This document shows positions 36,942-49,171 of a stretch of 64,000 nt of DNA, piece after piece; position 1 is the stretch's first letter, and each line of letters begins with the position of its first letter. The notes below the pieces were generated by a model. It searched no databases, was not told the origin of the DNA, and was given only the letters and a program-made list of their open reading frames with translations. The DNA comes from Owenia fusiformis (Eukaryota > Annelida > Polychaeta > Sabellida > Oweniidae): the NCBI GenBank assembly GCA_903813345.2, contig CAIIXF020000012.1, positions 13,562,932 through 13,626,931 on the forward strand, given 5' to 3'. Position numbers and translations under genes: made by a program.

Positions 36942-39900
36942 ATGGATGTTCTAAATAAACGTTCGAATCGGAAGTTTATCATAGCCGGGGTAGTATGCTG
37001 CTTGGTGACGTTAACGTTACTAACGCTGATGACGCGTTTAGGTGGAACGTGCCAAATCCACCACAGCCCCGTGCCTCCGTATCTTGACAAAACAGCGCAA
37101 ATCAAACACCCCAGAAAAATGGATGAAAATAAAATTGAAGTTGATGAGCTACTTCAAAAGATACGAGTTATATCTGATAAGATACGCCAACTAGAACACA
37201 AAATCGAGCCATCAGATCAAGAACTCGACGCTTCTAATACGACCAACTGGAATAACAATTGGGATAAGTACGTTAACTTGATACAATGAAAATCAAAATT
37301 TAGTGTCACTCAGTTTTTTTGTGTACAGTTAACCCCAATCCCAGCAAACGCTTTTTAATATGACACACTGACACAGGGGTCCATCAATCGAATATTGATA
37401 TCTGTGATTTCATCAGAAGGCATTGGCGGATTAGGGGGGGGGGGGGACACGCCCCCCCCCCCCCTGGGTGGGCCCAAAAAATTAGGCCCTAAAACAAATT
37501 TGGGCCAAAAAAAGGCCTTACGCCCCAAAAAGTGGGCCTTTTTGGTCATTACTGGACCTTTTAAGGCCTTAGTTTTTAATTACATGCCAAATTTTGAAAG
37601 AAAAAGGGCCTCAAAATTTGGTCTCACTTTTGGGTTTTAGGGGCCCAATTTTTTTTTCTCTGACCTGAAATTTGGGCCCCCCCCCCTTGTTGGTATGTTC
37701 ATTAAACTCTTGAAAGATATATCAACTTGGTCAAAAAGTATTATAAAATGTGAGTGACCTACCTGTTTTGGTAGATAAAGCATAAATTGAATCCATGTAC
37801 TTAAATTATATTCTTTGTAGAATGGAGAACATTAACCGAACAGTTCTCTACAAGACACACATCACCCTTGTCGTTGGAGGAGAATCTAAGGGTGGTCAAA
37901 TAACACCTAAAGGTGAGTATTTTAAGATTATGGTAATTATGGTAAGTTCTGCAACCAAATCGTATTGGTCATTTCTGAAATTGGGCAGTCAGTTTAATGA
38001 AATTATTTAATTTTGGCAATCCAGCAACTGGCCGCTGACATTGTACCTTTTTGAATCTGATCGCAATCATTGATCTCAGTTTGATTTAAGGTTCAGCTGG
38101 AAAGTAACATTTTTGCTAAAAAATTGCTATACCTGTACATGTTATTTTCTTGTACAAAATTAAGTATGAAGGTTCTGTCGGAGATCCTTGTCCAGTTTCA
38201 AGTCCATTTTAGGTCTTCGTCAAATGAGTCAGACAGCCGTTGCTATAAGAGATATATACCAACAACGAACAGTCAGAATCATACATGCAGAGGATCATTC
38301 TAGCAAAAGATCTGCCATTGAGATATCTCGAGTCACACATGGAGTGATTTCCCAGGATTCATTGCTAGATGGAGGATATCCTGGGACACCCGACCCTGTA
38401 GTGAACGAAACAGCTTTACCATTAATGGATATCAGAGGCTATGTAGAGTTTCGAGATTCTGCGAGACTAGAAGCGGGATTTAGACGGTTTATACATCACG
38501 GGGAGAAAATGGAGTACGGAACAGTGCTTGTTGCACCGGAAGTTGTTGTTAAATACTTCATACTAAGGTAGGATATTGTCGAATCACATTCTCTTTTATG
38601 TTCATACAGTGACCCTTACGAATTGCAAGTGTTCAAGTTATCAAATTCATATACAGGTATAAAAGGGTAGGAGGTCCTATCAAATTATATGGTCCTACTC
38701 TCCATTGATTTATGTGGTGACCTAAATACAACTCTTCCCCTCATTATCTTACACGCAATCAGGACCAGTAAAGGCCGTTGAGAAAGGGGACCATAATCCC
38801 TGGGGGACCATCATTTCTTTCACACCGGGTGTGCCAAAAATGAGACACTTGGCAAGCATTTTCGTACAAACTAGAGTCCATTTCACTGCTTCATTTCGTC
38901 AGTAGAACGGCAAAAATAAGAAACTGGGAGACCATTGTGCAATAATATATGGAAAAATATATTCATAATGTACATGAATGACATTCGTATATCTTGGATT
39001 GCTTCCAGTTTGGCTTATAAAGTGTGTGGCCTCTTATATTTGGATGTTTCTCTGCCATGTTATTTTCAATAAGATTAACATGGCTGAAATTCTTCAAATT
39101 ACAAGACGGCACAGGCTTATTGCACAAAAAACTAAAAAATCTGAAATATACAAATGTCATTCATCTACATTATGAATATACTTTTCCATATATTATTGCA
39201 CAATGGTCTCCCAATTTCTTATTTTTGCCGTTCTACTGACGAAATGAAGCAGTGAAATGGACTCTAGTCAATAGTACCGTTAGCAATATGAAATGATCAA
39301 GTCATAAATGTTATATGAGAACAAAGAAATTCAAGATACCATGTCAAGAGACCCATACCGGAGCAATGCAATGTAAACTTGATAGTGTTTGACCAAAAAA
39401 TGGGCAGCAATTTGAATAATTCATCAGCAATTGAAAAGCCAAATACTTTGAAAACTTTTCTTGAGGCACTTCAATGTATCTTCTCTTAGCGCTATGAATA
39501 TATAAGAGATAAATTGTGTGTGTATGTGTTTGGATTAGAGGAAGTATATCAAAAAAACCAATATTTATGTTACAGTCAAGTATTAATCTTTTTCCATGCA
39601 AAAATACTTTCCGTATTAATTCTAACAATATCGCATCCAGTGAATTTTTAGAATGAATGGATTGTGGATATTTGGGAAGAATGGAATAAATTAAATAGAC
39701 ATGACACACAGACTAGCTATTTTGTCTGATTGACAGGTGCTATCATATATATTTACTTGATCTTTTTAATATTTTACCATTTACTAATGCTTCTCTTAGG
39801 CTACTTTGTACAAACTTTCAGTGAATTTAATTGACAAGAAGTGTCTCAATTTTTGGGACACCCGGAATAATAGGTAAATTTAAAGGTACATGTATGGGTA

Positions 39901-41972
39901 AATGAATAATAAATCTAATCGAATTATGGAAGTGAGTGTAGCAACACAAAAATGGAATACAGAATCTTTCTGGGGCGGAATTTTTATTTATTGCGCCACA
40001 AAAGTCGTCAAGTCACACCCTATTTCAGTATTTATATTTCCAGTATGGTATTTTTGAAAGATATGATATAATGCTCAAAGTTGTACTCAAACCATTTTAC
40101 TCGAATAAGAGATATTATTAATGATAGCTTACCGTATGAAAGCCACACTTTACGATGGTGATCAACAATTCCAAAAATTCATTTTATCATGATATCGGGG
40201 ATATAAAGTCAGCACGTGTCTGTTTTCGAGGCAAAACTCATTTCATTTTCAGAGCAGAAATTTTACGTCACGTGACATGACGTGTGTGGTTGAAACAATT
40301 TTGCCGTGAAATACGATTTCGTAGATAAAAATTAAAAATCGAGTCATTCACTGTAATGTTGAGCCAATTAATTGCATGATCATGATTGCAATTGAGTGCG
40401 GAATCAGTCGAGTTGAAACGCTATTGAAAGCATGTAATGCCTTGGTCACTTTTGCCCCGATTTTCACTACGGCGCTCGGCCAATTGAGTATTTTGTTCAA
40501 TTGTATTCAATTTTGAACAAAATACTCAATCGGCCGAGCGCCGACTGATGGATCGAAGCATATGTGACCCAGGCATTACCAAGGCATAAGTTATACAACC
40601 GCAGATATTGCCAGTGTTTGGGGATTAAAATTTTTCAACCCGACTGTAATGCTGTAAGGCCAAAAAAATAATTATTGGGTTAACATTTTCAGTTATCGAT
40701 ATACAGTTTCGAATTCACAAATGCATTTTAATCAATTCCTTGAATATGTAATGAATAATATTGCAGTGCTCTTTCCTCAAGAATTTATTTTTGTGAAGTT
40801 CAATCAATTAAAATTATTTATTTGGCTATTCGGATGCGTGCGAATGTGAAACTAATGTTTATATCCACTTTGGTTCAGCCTTCGTAGTTGTTTGCAACAA
40901 CAACTTTTCGATTTAGCGCCAGAATAACTTGGCACACGATACGTCATGGTCAGGTGACCTCAGAAAGTGCGCAAAAATAACAACATTTCAGAGGTTGACA
41001 GTCCTATCTTAATAATTTTCGTGTCGTGTGGGGAAATATCACAAGCTTTGTAGTCAACATAACAAAACGGATGCTATTTGTGCTAAAAAGAAATATTAAG
41101 AGATTCTTTAATTGGTTTTAGTACAACTTTAATCTTAAGTAAGGTTTATGAGCGGCAATTTTGAATTGAAAATGTGTCTATAAAACAATTTTATAACAAT
41201 CATTTTTTGCCACGGCCTGAAAGGTCTAAACACTGCAAGTCTTTTAACTGTTTAATGCTAGATTTTGTCTAGATTAACCTACAGAATATACCGATAAGGT
41301 CATGTCCCCTTACAGTGAGATTTACTTGTAAAATATATATGTCATTATCGTAGAGTGAGTTGAATGCTCATGTTAAGGTGTCACTACGGTAATTCATTGA
41401 AAAATATTGAAAAAAAATTCACAAAAGTCAAGTTTTGGGGTACATATCGCCATTTTCTAACGGAAAACCCATACAATGATTATATTTCTGCATTCCCCTA
41501 TACATAACCTTCATCTTGACACTATATTTAACATAGGGGTTGCGTCTCGATTTTTAAATATCACTACGCCAACGTAGGGACTCATTTTTAGGTAAAATTC
41601 CTGCTTCACCTAAGAAAATTAACGAATAAACTAATTCCAGTTTGCGGGATATTCTGGCAATTTTTTCTAAGAATGGTTCATTTAGGAACTTCTTGCTTTG
41701 CATACATACCTCAAATGGCCACAGCACATGCACTTAAACCTACTATACACATCATTGAAGTAGGCATGGCTTCGTTTTTAAAGAATTAAAAAACACCGTA
41801 GTGACACCTTAAGTGGATTTTAATTTTTAATTTCAGGTCGCTTCAACTTCCGGTTTCAATGTGGCAAAGACTCAGCTTGGAAACTGGGAGTATTTCAACG
41901 ATAAGAGTCGAAGTACACCATGGCGTCTTGGTCTCAGCTATTGGTAGTATAGGACATCTGACAAAAGAGTAA
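36942..41972 (+). CDS. PGAM5-like paralog B, predicted pseudophosphatase
   Basis: Four plus-strand exons (36942-37267, 37821-37912, 38213-38567, 41837-41972) join in matching phases into an uninterrupted 302 aa protein. The start is the ATG in a strong context (CAGCCATGGAT). Residues 11-31 form a membrane anchor (FIIAGVVCCLVTLTLLTLM), followed by a charged heptad-rich region and NWNNNWDK, the counterpart of the WDxNWD motif. In the phosphatase domain LVVGG (126-129) stands where LVRHG is expected, so the catalytic Arg and His are replaced by Val and Gly. The second histidine motif reads VLVAPEVVVKYF instead of a xHxN type, and LLDGGYPG replaces LxEG. C-terminal LQLPVSMWQRLSL still matches PGAM5. 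Exon 3 equals exons 3 plus 4 of paralog A without the intron. The intact frame argues for a functional non-catalytic partner rather than decay. Confidence 0.85.
37413..37700. mobile_element. GC-tract inverted element, second copy
   Basis: Begins near GGCATTGGCGGATTAGGGGG with G and C homopolymers, then CCCTGGGTGGGCCCAAAAAA, and ends with TTTGGGCCCCCCC. It matches the element at 13287-13594 in layout and sequence. It lies in intron 1 of paralog B. Confidence 0.65.
38655..38828. mobile_element. CCGGTGTGAAAG-family MITE, third copy (reverse)
   Basis: Reads TATAAAAGGGTAGGAGGTCC at the left and CATTTCTTTCACACCGG at the right, the reverse complement of the copy at 13067-13238. It lies in intron 3 of paralog B and touches the mariner-like element to its right. 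Confidence 0.75.
38826..39869. mobile_element. Mariner-like non-autonomous element with an inner palindrome
   Basis: Left end CCGGGTGTGCCAAAAATGAG and right end CAATTTTTGGGACACCCGG are inverted. Inside, 38869-39065 and 39075-39270 form a second inverted repeat (GAGTCCATTTCACTGCTTCA / TGAAGCAGTGAAATGGACTC and onward). GGGTGTCCCAAAAA-type ends are typical of the IS630/Tc1/mariner group. No transposase frame is visible. Confidence 0.65.
39870..40430. other. Intron 3 of paralog B, no exon recognised
   Basis: AT-rich intronic sequence. A short ACGTCACGTGACATGACGTG motif, carrying overlapping CACGTG and TGACG sites, is present near 40265. Confidence 0.4.
40437..40577. mobile_element. Palindromic MITE, copy 2
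   Basis: TAATGCCTTGGTCAC on the left and GTGACCCAGGCATTA on the right face each other, with CGGCGCTCGGCCAATTGAGT and ACTCAATCGGCCGAGCGCCG inside. It is homologous to 31519-31659. The copies sit in introns of the two PGAM5-like paralogs but at non-corresponding positions, so they are separate insertions. Confidence 0.8.
40578..41372. other. Intron 3 of paralog B, no exon recognised
   Basis: No repeat boundary or exon was identified. Confidence 0.4.
41377..41808. mobile_element. TTAA-flanked MITE (GGTGTCACTACGG)
   Basis: TTAA at 41373-41376 and 41809-41812 flanks an element whose ends GGTGTCACTACGGT and ACCGTAGTGACACC (right copy reads CACCGTAGTGACACC) are inverted. A TTAA target points to the piggyBac or Kolobok superfamilies. 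It is inserted 24 bp upstream of the last exon of paralog B without damaging the acceptor. Confidence 0.8.
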
Positions 41973-42476
41973 AATATTTAAACTAAATAGAAATTCAAGA
42001 CTGATGAACCAGATCTTGTGTTTTGAAAATTTATCGATTATTAAGGTTTTACACCAATGGTCATATGTATAGAATATTTTGCATTTTTAGCTTTTAACAC
42101 AGATTCAAGCAATTTTAGCTAAAGAAATGTATATTTTATTTTTCAAAATTCATGCTTTGATCAAAATCCATGATTTTTATAGTTTAATTAATATCGAGTT
42201 ACACTAGTGTTGAAGATTTGATTGCACCGTTTCAATGTCAACCACAACGCTCAAACTGAAAATAGCGAGGTCAAAACATCAAGTTTGATCAAGTGAAACT
42301 AGATTGCAAGGGGGCATTGCCTTGCAGCAGTGTGTGGACGGCAATGAGTGTTTCACAAATAAAGCATAGAATAATAAGTGAGTGGAACCAAGGGAAGGTG
42401 ATGACCATCTTCTGAAAACCAAATGATTATGAGCTTGAAAATGGACCCATGAAAAAAGCAAAAGCTATGCAAATGT

Positions 42477-42657
42477 TTAAGCAGATGCGTTGCCAATGAG
42501 TCCAGCAGCACCGAAAGTTTCAGTGGGTCGATCAATTGCGCCATTTATTGTTGCATGAATTCTAGAATCATATTTTCCACAAGGGTCGACCCAGACCAGC
42601 CCAATCCTTTGTAGAATTTTGCCGATAGATTGCTTTATGAGTAGCTTCATATCGTCT
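42477..42657 (-). CDS. Possible terminal exon of an unrecognised gene
   Basis: After a GAATTCAG acceptor on the minus strand, 59 codons run to a TAA. The peptide (RDDMKLLIKQSIGKILQRIG then LVWVDPCGKYDSRIHATING) has balanced composition and looks protein-like compared with the surrounding low-complexity frames. No family is recognised and no partner exon was found. It could equally be chance or part of a decayed transposon. Confidence 0.2.
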
Positions 42658-42699
42658 CTGAATTCATCAAAGTCAGACAATTAGAAATCATTTGATCTA

Positions 42700-44005
42700 T
42701 TTGCTCCTGTAAGTGTTGCAAGTCTTATGTTTAATGATGTATAAGCTAGAGAGCTGAATTTCCTTTGTCTCAACGATTTGTTAAGAAAGTTGAGAATGTA
42801 AAAACGTGTAGTGATTTTGCACAGTGGTAAATCTCCCTACATCGATGCCTCTGATTTTTTCATCTTATGAGGGTATAGTTGACGATCGCTCCTTCGACAA
42901 TAAATCCATAGACAAATGGGATGGATTACCGAAATAGCAGCAGAACAAAGTAGAAGAATATGGACCTGGAAAAACCAAATTTCTTATTGTTATATTATTC
43001 ATAGCGCACACACTTCGTGTGTCACGCCATGTCGTACAAAACGTAGGTTACTTTCCTGGACGATGGCCTTCTGAAACTATAAATAGTTTACTTGTATTTA
43101 ACCCTAGAAGCCCTAAGGTAAAAATAATCACACCAACACCTAAGGGGGGGAGTCAAAAGGGCACCCCCTTGTAAATTTTTTATTAGTAGGATGTTCAAAC
43201 TTTTTCCACATATACTTCATTCAATCATCTCCAATTTGGTGTAAAAGATTTAACAGAAATAACAAAACAATCAAGGTGTTCCTTTGGTGTTCTGGTCCTG
43301 GATTGTGATATTGGTTCTCGATTGGAGGGGGAGGGGGATGTTAGACATTGTTTCTTTTCACGTTAGATCATGGTTTTGGGATATACATGTATAGGGTCTT
43401 CTTTTCTTATGACAGATTTACACTTACAGTTTGCTTTTCTTGTTGGGTTTCCTTAAAATTTTTAGTCACCCTTCCCTTTTGGCATTTACGCTTATATTTT
43501 CATATTTCCGCATATTTTGTTATTCATCAATATATCGTTCATCTATTTTTTTTCAAGAAAAAAAGCCGGTCAACATTGAAGTTCTACTCTAAGTTGTTTC
43601 TACTTTGTAGATTTTTTTTCAATGGTAATAACTATTTTTTCTTTGTTAGGATGCTTATTTTTATACTCGCAGCAGGGGGTTCATTATGGATAAAAACTCA
43701 TGAAAAAGTGCATATTCTCATCAAATATAACTTAAACAGTAATGAAAACAAAACCATATTTCTCAAACATTTAAGTAATGGACCAAATGGCCTGACTCAT
43801 TCTTCAAAAATAAACATTTTCGAATAAAACAATAGGAGTGCAAAACTAATTTTTAAAGAGGAAGAAAATGTTCATAATAAAAAATTGCGACTCGTAAAAT
43901 ATTGATTTGGCAAAAAGTTATACTTTAAAAACAACGGGGTCACTTTATATAGCGAATATGATGGCTCGTATAACTAAAGGACAAACTGGGTTTTCATGAT
44001 TATAA
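42700..44005. other. No gene recognised
   Basis: A 159-codon plus-strand frame (43348-43827) is open but is Phe-, Leu- and Lys-rich low-complexity translation of AT-rich DNA with no domain. An AGGGGGGAG/GGGGGAGGGGG purine tract lies near 43320-43340. Confidence 0.4.
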
Positions 44006-44010
44006 CTCAC

Positions 44011-47000
44011 CCAAAGGGAGTCATTCTTTAGTGGTCCTTTGATCCAGATAAACAGAGGGTACTGCAGCAAACTTACAATACAACCCGTAGTAAACAGAAT
44101 ACCATAAAGCTTTCCAAAATGTTGAATTGGAAATCTAAAAACAAGTTTATCTTTATTTATAATAGTTTTCGTACAATCCAAATTGATCAATGCAAACAAG
44201 TATCAATCAAAATACCACACAGTTCAATGTTCTATGGAAAAATACGGGGTGTCCAAATTGTACAGAAATAATATAGAACAACTCTGAGTGATAAAGGTAT
44301 ATTCCTGAAAATTGGTCATCTGACAATATATTCACGTACCATACATCTAAAAGTTTCAAGAGAAATCTTAATAAATTTAGAGATATTTGTAATATATTGG
44401 GTGGTCCAAAAATGGGACACTCGTATTTCAAAAATAAATATTGATTTTCTTGATGAAAACATGTCACATTGGATAGGGGATTCACTCATCTTTAATTTGG
44501 TATATCATAAATTCAAATTAATTATAATGTCTTTCAACCAGCGTTCATAATATAAATGATGTTATTTTCAATTCAAAACAGGTTTTCCAAAACTTGCAAA
44601 ATCCTAGTTTTTTGTCAACTTTATTTACATAAACAGATATTCAATATGTCCACCATTTTGATAAAGTGTTGCCCTCAATTTGGGCCTAAACTGGCCAATA
44701 GCATCATTGATATGCTATTGAGACAATGAATTTCACTTTCACTCAACAGTTCTATCCTTAATAACTGACTGAGTAGATGTTCATGGTAAACCAATTTTGT
44801 TAATTCTCCCAATATGTGGTCGTCGCTGACGTTGATGTCGGATGATCCAATTATGTTGATTTTGGACCATCCTCATATGAGCTCATTTTCGAATCATTAT
44901 ATTTTCCAACAAGATGGGGCTCTAAGCAATAGATCCCACAAGAGTGTCAAATGTTTAAAATAAAATGTGCCTAGATTCCCCCCCCCCCCCTTAATCTCTG
45001 CGATCCCAGATCACCTAATCACCCAACGTCTGCGGCTACCACGTGTGGGGAGAACTAACAGAATTAGTGTACCACAAATCCTTTACATCTATAGTCCCTG
45101 AAGGAAAGAATTATTGTGAAGTGAAATTCATTGTCTCAACAGCATATCAATGATGCTATTGACCAGTTCAGGCCAAAATTAAGGGCTACAATTGATCAAA
45201 ATGGTGGTTATATTGAACTTCTGTTTATGTAAATAAAGTTGACAATAAAACTTGGTTTTAGCAAGTTTTGGAAACCCCGTTTTGAAACGAAAATGACGTC
45301 ATTTATATTATGGACGCTGGTTGACAGACATATAATAAATATGAACTTATGATATACCAAATTAAAGATGAGTACATTTCCTATCCATTGATATATAATA
45401 TGACATGGTTTCATCAAGAATATCGATATTTATTTTTGAAATACGACTGTCCCATTTTTTGGACCACCCTCTATACAGGAAGGTGATAGGGGCTATTTAG
45501 AGGCATCTAAAATGTCCAATTTCTCAATACGAGGGGTGATACAAAAGTCCTGCCTCTAACCTAAGATTCCTTATACCTATACGTATAGCTTTTGTGTAAT
45601 ACGTCATCACATTGTCTGTAGAACTTATCGTCGGTAGAAATATAGGGTTACCTAAAGATTATGAGTCTTACCCTCTAGACATTTAGCACAATATCCAAGA
45701 GGTAAAATATGGACCGTGAAAATGAATGATTTCATTGTAAGTTCCGGAAGTTTCAGTACGATAAATTACCGAACATTTGTGAAAATTGAATGTTTGTTCG
45801 TTGATTTTATAATTTATAAGTGTGTGTATTCTTCTATACTTTGGTCTAAATTATAAAGCATCATGAACAGGTCCTTCTATATTAATAGACTAATACGAGA
45901 CTACCCATTCATACATCCTGCGCAGCATTTCATTCAGACCAATAGTTTAACTGTATATCATGCAGTTTCTTCTATCTTAGAACAGGCCATCCTCTGCCCT
46001 GTCCTAAACTCGTCTGCAAACGACCGCACTTTTTTTATGATATTCTAATTATTTTCACATCAGACATGATTGGATGACATGTCACAAAATTAAAATTCAA
46101 TTTCAATATATTATTTCGTGATAGGGGCAACCCTTCCCGGAAGTAAACACGAGAAAAATGAAAAAGTCCAAAAAGCATTAACACAAATTTCAATCAAGTT
46201 CTGTCCTTATGCTTCATCATGAACAAAACAAAGCTGATATGGTTTCATTGAAATGTGTGTTCTAACCTCCAGAGGGTAAGTAAGACTCCTAATATTCAGG
46301 CAACTCTTATATTTCAAGTTCTACCGACGTAGTCAGGCCACGAAATAGAGTTTAATCCTATTTTCTTTACTTTCTTGCTATTTTTACTGATATTGAAAAA
46401 TTATATGTTGGATGAAAGTTTATCCCTAAAAGGGCATCCGTACAAATAATCCTATTCAGTTTCTATCAGATGCAAAACTTTTATATATTTTGGATTGCTT
46501 GTTCTTCGGGTCATAAACTATCTGGTCTCATGTTTTATTCAAAAATCATGTCCGGAAACTCCCTTAATTAGAAGAGCCCAATGGTTCAACGTACACAAAA
46601 ATAATTTATATAAAATGTACTAATGTTTTGTCTCCTTGATTTCTTGGTTTTCAGGTTTGATTGACCATCAGTTGACCTGTATTTGAAATGATAGTCATAG
46701 TTTAACTTAAAAAAAAACATATAATCAACACTGAAATAGCTTTTGCTCTCTTGACCGATATCTTGATTGTTTTTGAAACCATCGTAACTTACGATTTGGT
46801 CGCAAGTCATTGTTCATCAAAACAGAGACAAATGGTTTTCTCGGAATCGTAAGTTACGATCGTACGAAAAACGAACCATCTTCTTCATTTAACTCTTCCT
46901 GTTCACACGATTAACAATTTGTTTGAGTTATATCTCAGCATTAAAACTGCCCATTTAACAAATTAGGGCTGTATTTTTGTATGACCGCGGTTCGAGTGAG

Positions 47001-48258
47001 TTGTGTGATATTTTAATGAGTTTCTCCCAGGTATCACTAACAAGAACAATAAGCCCTGCACAGTAAAGTATGCTCATGTGTTTTCAACAAAAATAGCTAA
47101 TCCAAGCGCATTTACTCTCATACAATCCTTTTGAAAGACATCATGGTTTACTGCACTCAAACTCCTGTGATGCTACTAGCCGATGCAGTTGACACAGCGG
47201 TTAGACGACAAGTTTGACACATCGTAATAAGCGATGCGCTTGGACGAACTATTTTTGTTGAAAATATGTGACCATGTTATTTGCCCCGCAGGGGCCTATT
47301 GTTCTTTTTCATGATATCTAGGGGGAAAATTATTAAATATAATGATGTGCACGGATCTGGGGACAATATGGAAAATACGGGCTAATCTCAGCTTTAAGGG
47401 TTAATCTCAGCCTTATTTAAAAAGCTAACTATGTGTTTGACATATCATTTTGAAGTATTTTTTATTCGTATTTCAATTAAATTATTTTTCCTTGTAAAGT
47501 TTGATGGGATCTACCATATATTTTCAGTTAAATATACTCCGACATCGTAAAATACGCTGTAAGACGTAACACTTTACTCTTACACAGTTCGTTGAAATTG
47601 AGATAACTAATTAAATAATGTTCAGAATCCCACTTAAATTCCAAATTTTATTCAATGGGATATGTGCATTTATGACGTCACATTTATGACGTTCGAAATT
47701 TCTTATATGGACGCTTTTAACATTTTCAAAATTGTGTAAGGTTTTGAAGGCTGTGAAGTTTATTTTGCAAATAGGCCTAATATTAAAATAACAGCTGATT
47801 TCGAGGCTTGAAAAAATGCAACGCATCGATTTTACTAACTTTATTTACTAAGTTTATTTTTATGTTGACTAAACTTGAAAAATATGAAATTGTAAGGCCA
47901 TACCGCTCATTGTTTTTTTGGTATTTTAACGCCATGAATGTACGTTCTGCTTATTGTCTCCAGTTTCGTGCGGCTTGTATATACCATTGACATGCGCTAT
48001 GGGCGGTTCAAAAAAGCAGCCTAGATTCATCGTGGAATGTATTTATATGGTTTCACTAGGATCGATGGACCTTTCTTTATTTCACTTACGCTACTGTAAT
48101 AAATGCTGTTGTGGTACCGTAGGTAAATGTCCTGTGAAAGACATACACTACGAATGTGAAGTATTGCAGTTCTAACACAGGAATGGCTGCACAAGCAAAA
48201 ACCAGGACACCAAGGCCGGTGTTAAGATAAAACATTGGGATGAAATGACGAATTTTCT
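44011..48258 (-). CDS. SLC43-like amino-acid transporter, two internal exons
   Basis: Exon 48090-48258 (169 bp) encodes a membrane stretch with NTGLGVLVFACAAIPVLELQ, then FTFVVYVFHRTFTYGTTTAF. Exon 44011-44134 (124 bp) continues in phase 2 with FPIQHFGKLYGILFTTGCIV, then SLLQYPLFIW. The succession PVLELQ, YVFHRTFxYG, AF, FPxxHFGKLYG, SLLQYPLF is characteristic of the SLC43 family of facilitated large neutral amino-acid transporters (major facilitator superfamily), in the second half of the protein. Both exons have consensus borders (GTAAGT and GTGAGT donors). Exons for the N-terminal half would lie above 48258 and for the C-terminus below 44011, but I could not find them. The intron between the two exons is 4 kb and contains a mariner-derived inverted element. 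Confidence 0.8.
44397..45471. mobile_element. Decayed mariner-like transposon with long inverted arms
   Basis: Ends TTGGGTGGTCCAAAAATGGG and CCCATTTTTTGGACCACCCT are inverted, flanked by TA (44395-44396, 45472-45473). Arms of about 350 bp are inverted copies (ATTCATTGTCTCA/TGAGACAATGAAT and onward). Near 44895 the plus strand encodes HYIFQQDGALSN, resembling the FQQDGAPxH motif around the second catalytic Asp of mariner transposases; the frame is broken after it. It is inserted in the SLC43-like intron. Confidence 0.75.
45480..47600. other. Intronic DNA without recognised exon
   Basis: AT-rich sequence within the SLC43-like intron. A near-palindrome ATCGTAAGTTACGAT occurs near 46847, with an inverted relative near 46785. 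Confidence 0.35.
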
Positions 48259-48397
48259 CTGGAATGGAAAAACATGAAAATGTATTTCAATGTAACACTA
48301 TATGTGATAAAATCCAGGTCGTTGAATAAGTTCATGCAAAAACATTCTCATTTTTTTTATTTTTCAATGTTTTCCTTGAAACTTTCAAAAATAATAG

Positions 48398-49100
48398 AAA
48401 AATACCTACACATTTTAAACCAAAAGATAAGTTACTTTGTCTTGATCGGTCAAAAGTTATGGTTGCTATGGTAACCTTTGTTTTTGTCACGCGGGGCAAT
48501 TTATGCAGGAAAAAAGTTTGATTTTAATTGAATTCGTGTGGTTTATTAGTTACACATAAGGTACTCTCTATAAAACACTGTCTTTTCAAATTGAAGTTCC
48601 TATCAAGCATGTCACTTCATTAAATGCATAAAACTTTCTCCTTTATACTGGATGCATAGTTCCTGGCGCTTACCTATTCCTCGTGTTGAGCCCTAAAGCC
48701 ACAAGGAAATTAAGTGTGCATTGCACTCTGCACAGCTGCTGTGAGCCCTGTCCTGCTTGCATAACGAACACCTCCCAGTTCATCTTTCATCCTATTGAAC
48801 AACCCAAAGTCCAATACGGCCTTATCAGGGGAGTATGCAAATCTGTTGAATAGTTCGTTGTTTGCTTTGCTCCCCTAATACACAAAATCGTATCGCAGCT
48901 GCTCATCTAATTTATAAAATGAAAGAATAATGTGTTTGCATAAAAAGCTTTCTCTAAGCACTAAACTTGGGATTCGCAAAGAGAAAAGTATTGTCCAGCA
49001 TGACCAAAACACTGGTTACCATAGCAACCACAACTTTTGACCAATCAAAACAAAGTAATTCTTTTTTTAATGAGTAGGTATTTTTTCTATGTTTTCTGTC
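48398..49100. mobile_element. Inverted-repeat element carrying a mariner transposase remnant
   Basis: The ends of about 90 bp are inverted: GGTCAAAAGTTATGGTTGCT followed by ATGGTAACC at the left (to 48482) and GGTTACCATAGCAACCACAA followed by CTTTTGACC at the right. On the minus strand, 48710-48845 encodes AYSPDKAVLDFGLFNRMKDE, LGGVRYAS and a short tail before a stop. This matches the SPDLAPxDFxLFxxLKxxLxGxRF block around the last catalytic Asp of mariner transposases. The rest of the transposase is missing. Confidence 0.65.
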
Positions 49101-49171
49101 CTAACAAAGCTTCTTCAATAAAAAACCTAACACACATCCTCTTAGGTATGGTTCTGCGCCAAGCGCCGAGA
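49093..49171. repeat. Direct repeat, left copy
   Basis: TTCTGTCCTAACAAAGCTTC through AATAAAAAACCTAACACACA to GGTTCTGCGCCAAGCGCCGA is repeated at 49778-49861. The copies differ mainly by a six-base CATTCT insertion in the right one. The right copy ends 46 bp before the stop codon of the tyrosine recombinase, so this pair may be terminal or split direct repeats of that element. Confidence 0.75.

Noticed and set aside
39344-39709. 121-codon minus-strand frame
   Set aside because: Lies inside the mariner-like element at 38826-39869 and shows no transposase motif.
43348-43827. 159-codon plus-strand open frame
   Set aside because: Low-complexity Phe/Leu/Lys translation of AT-rich DNA, no domain, no splice or start context.
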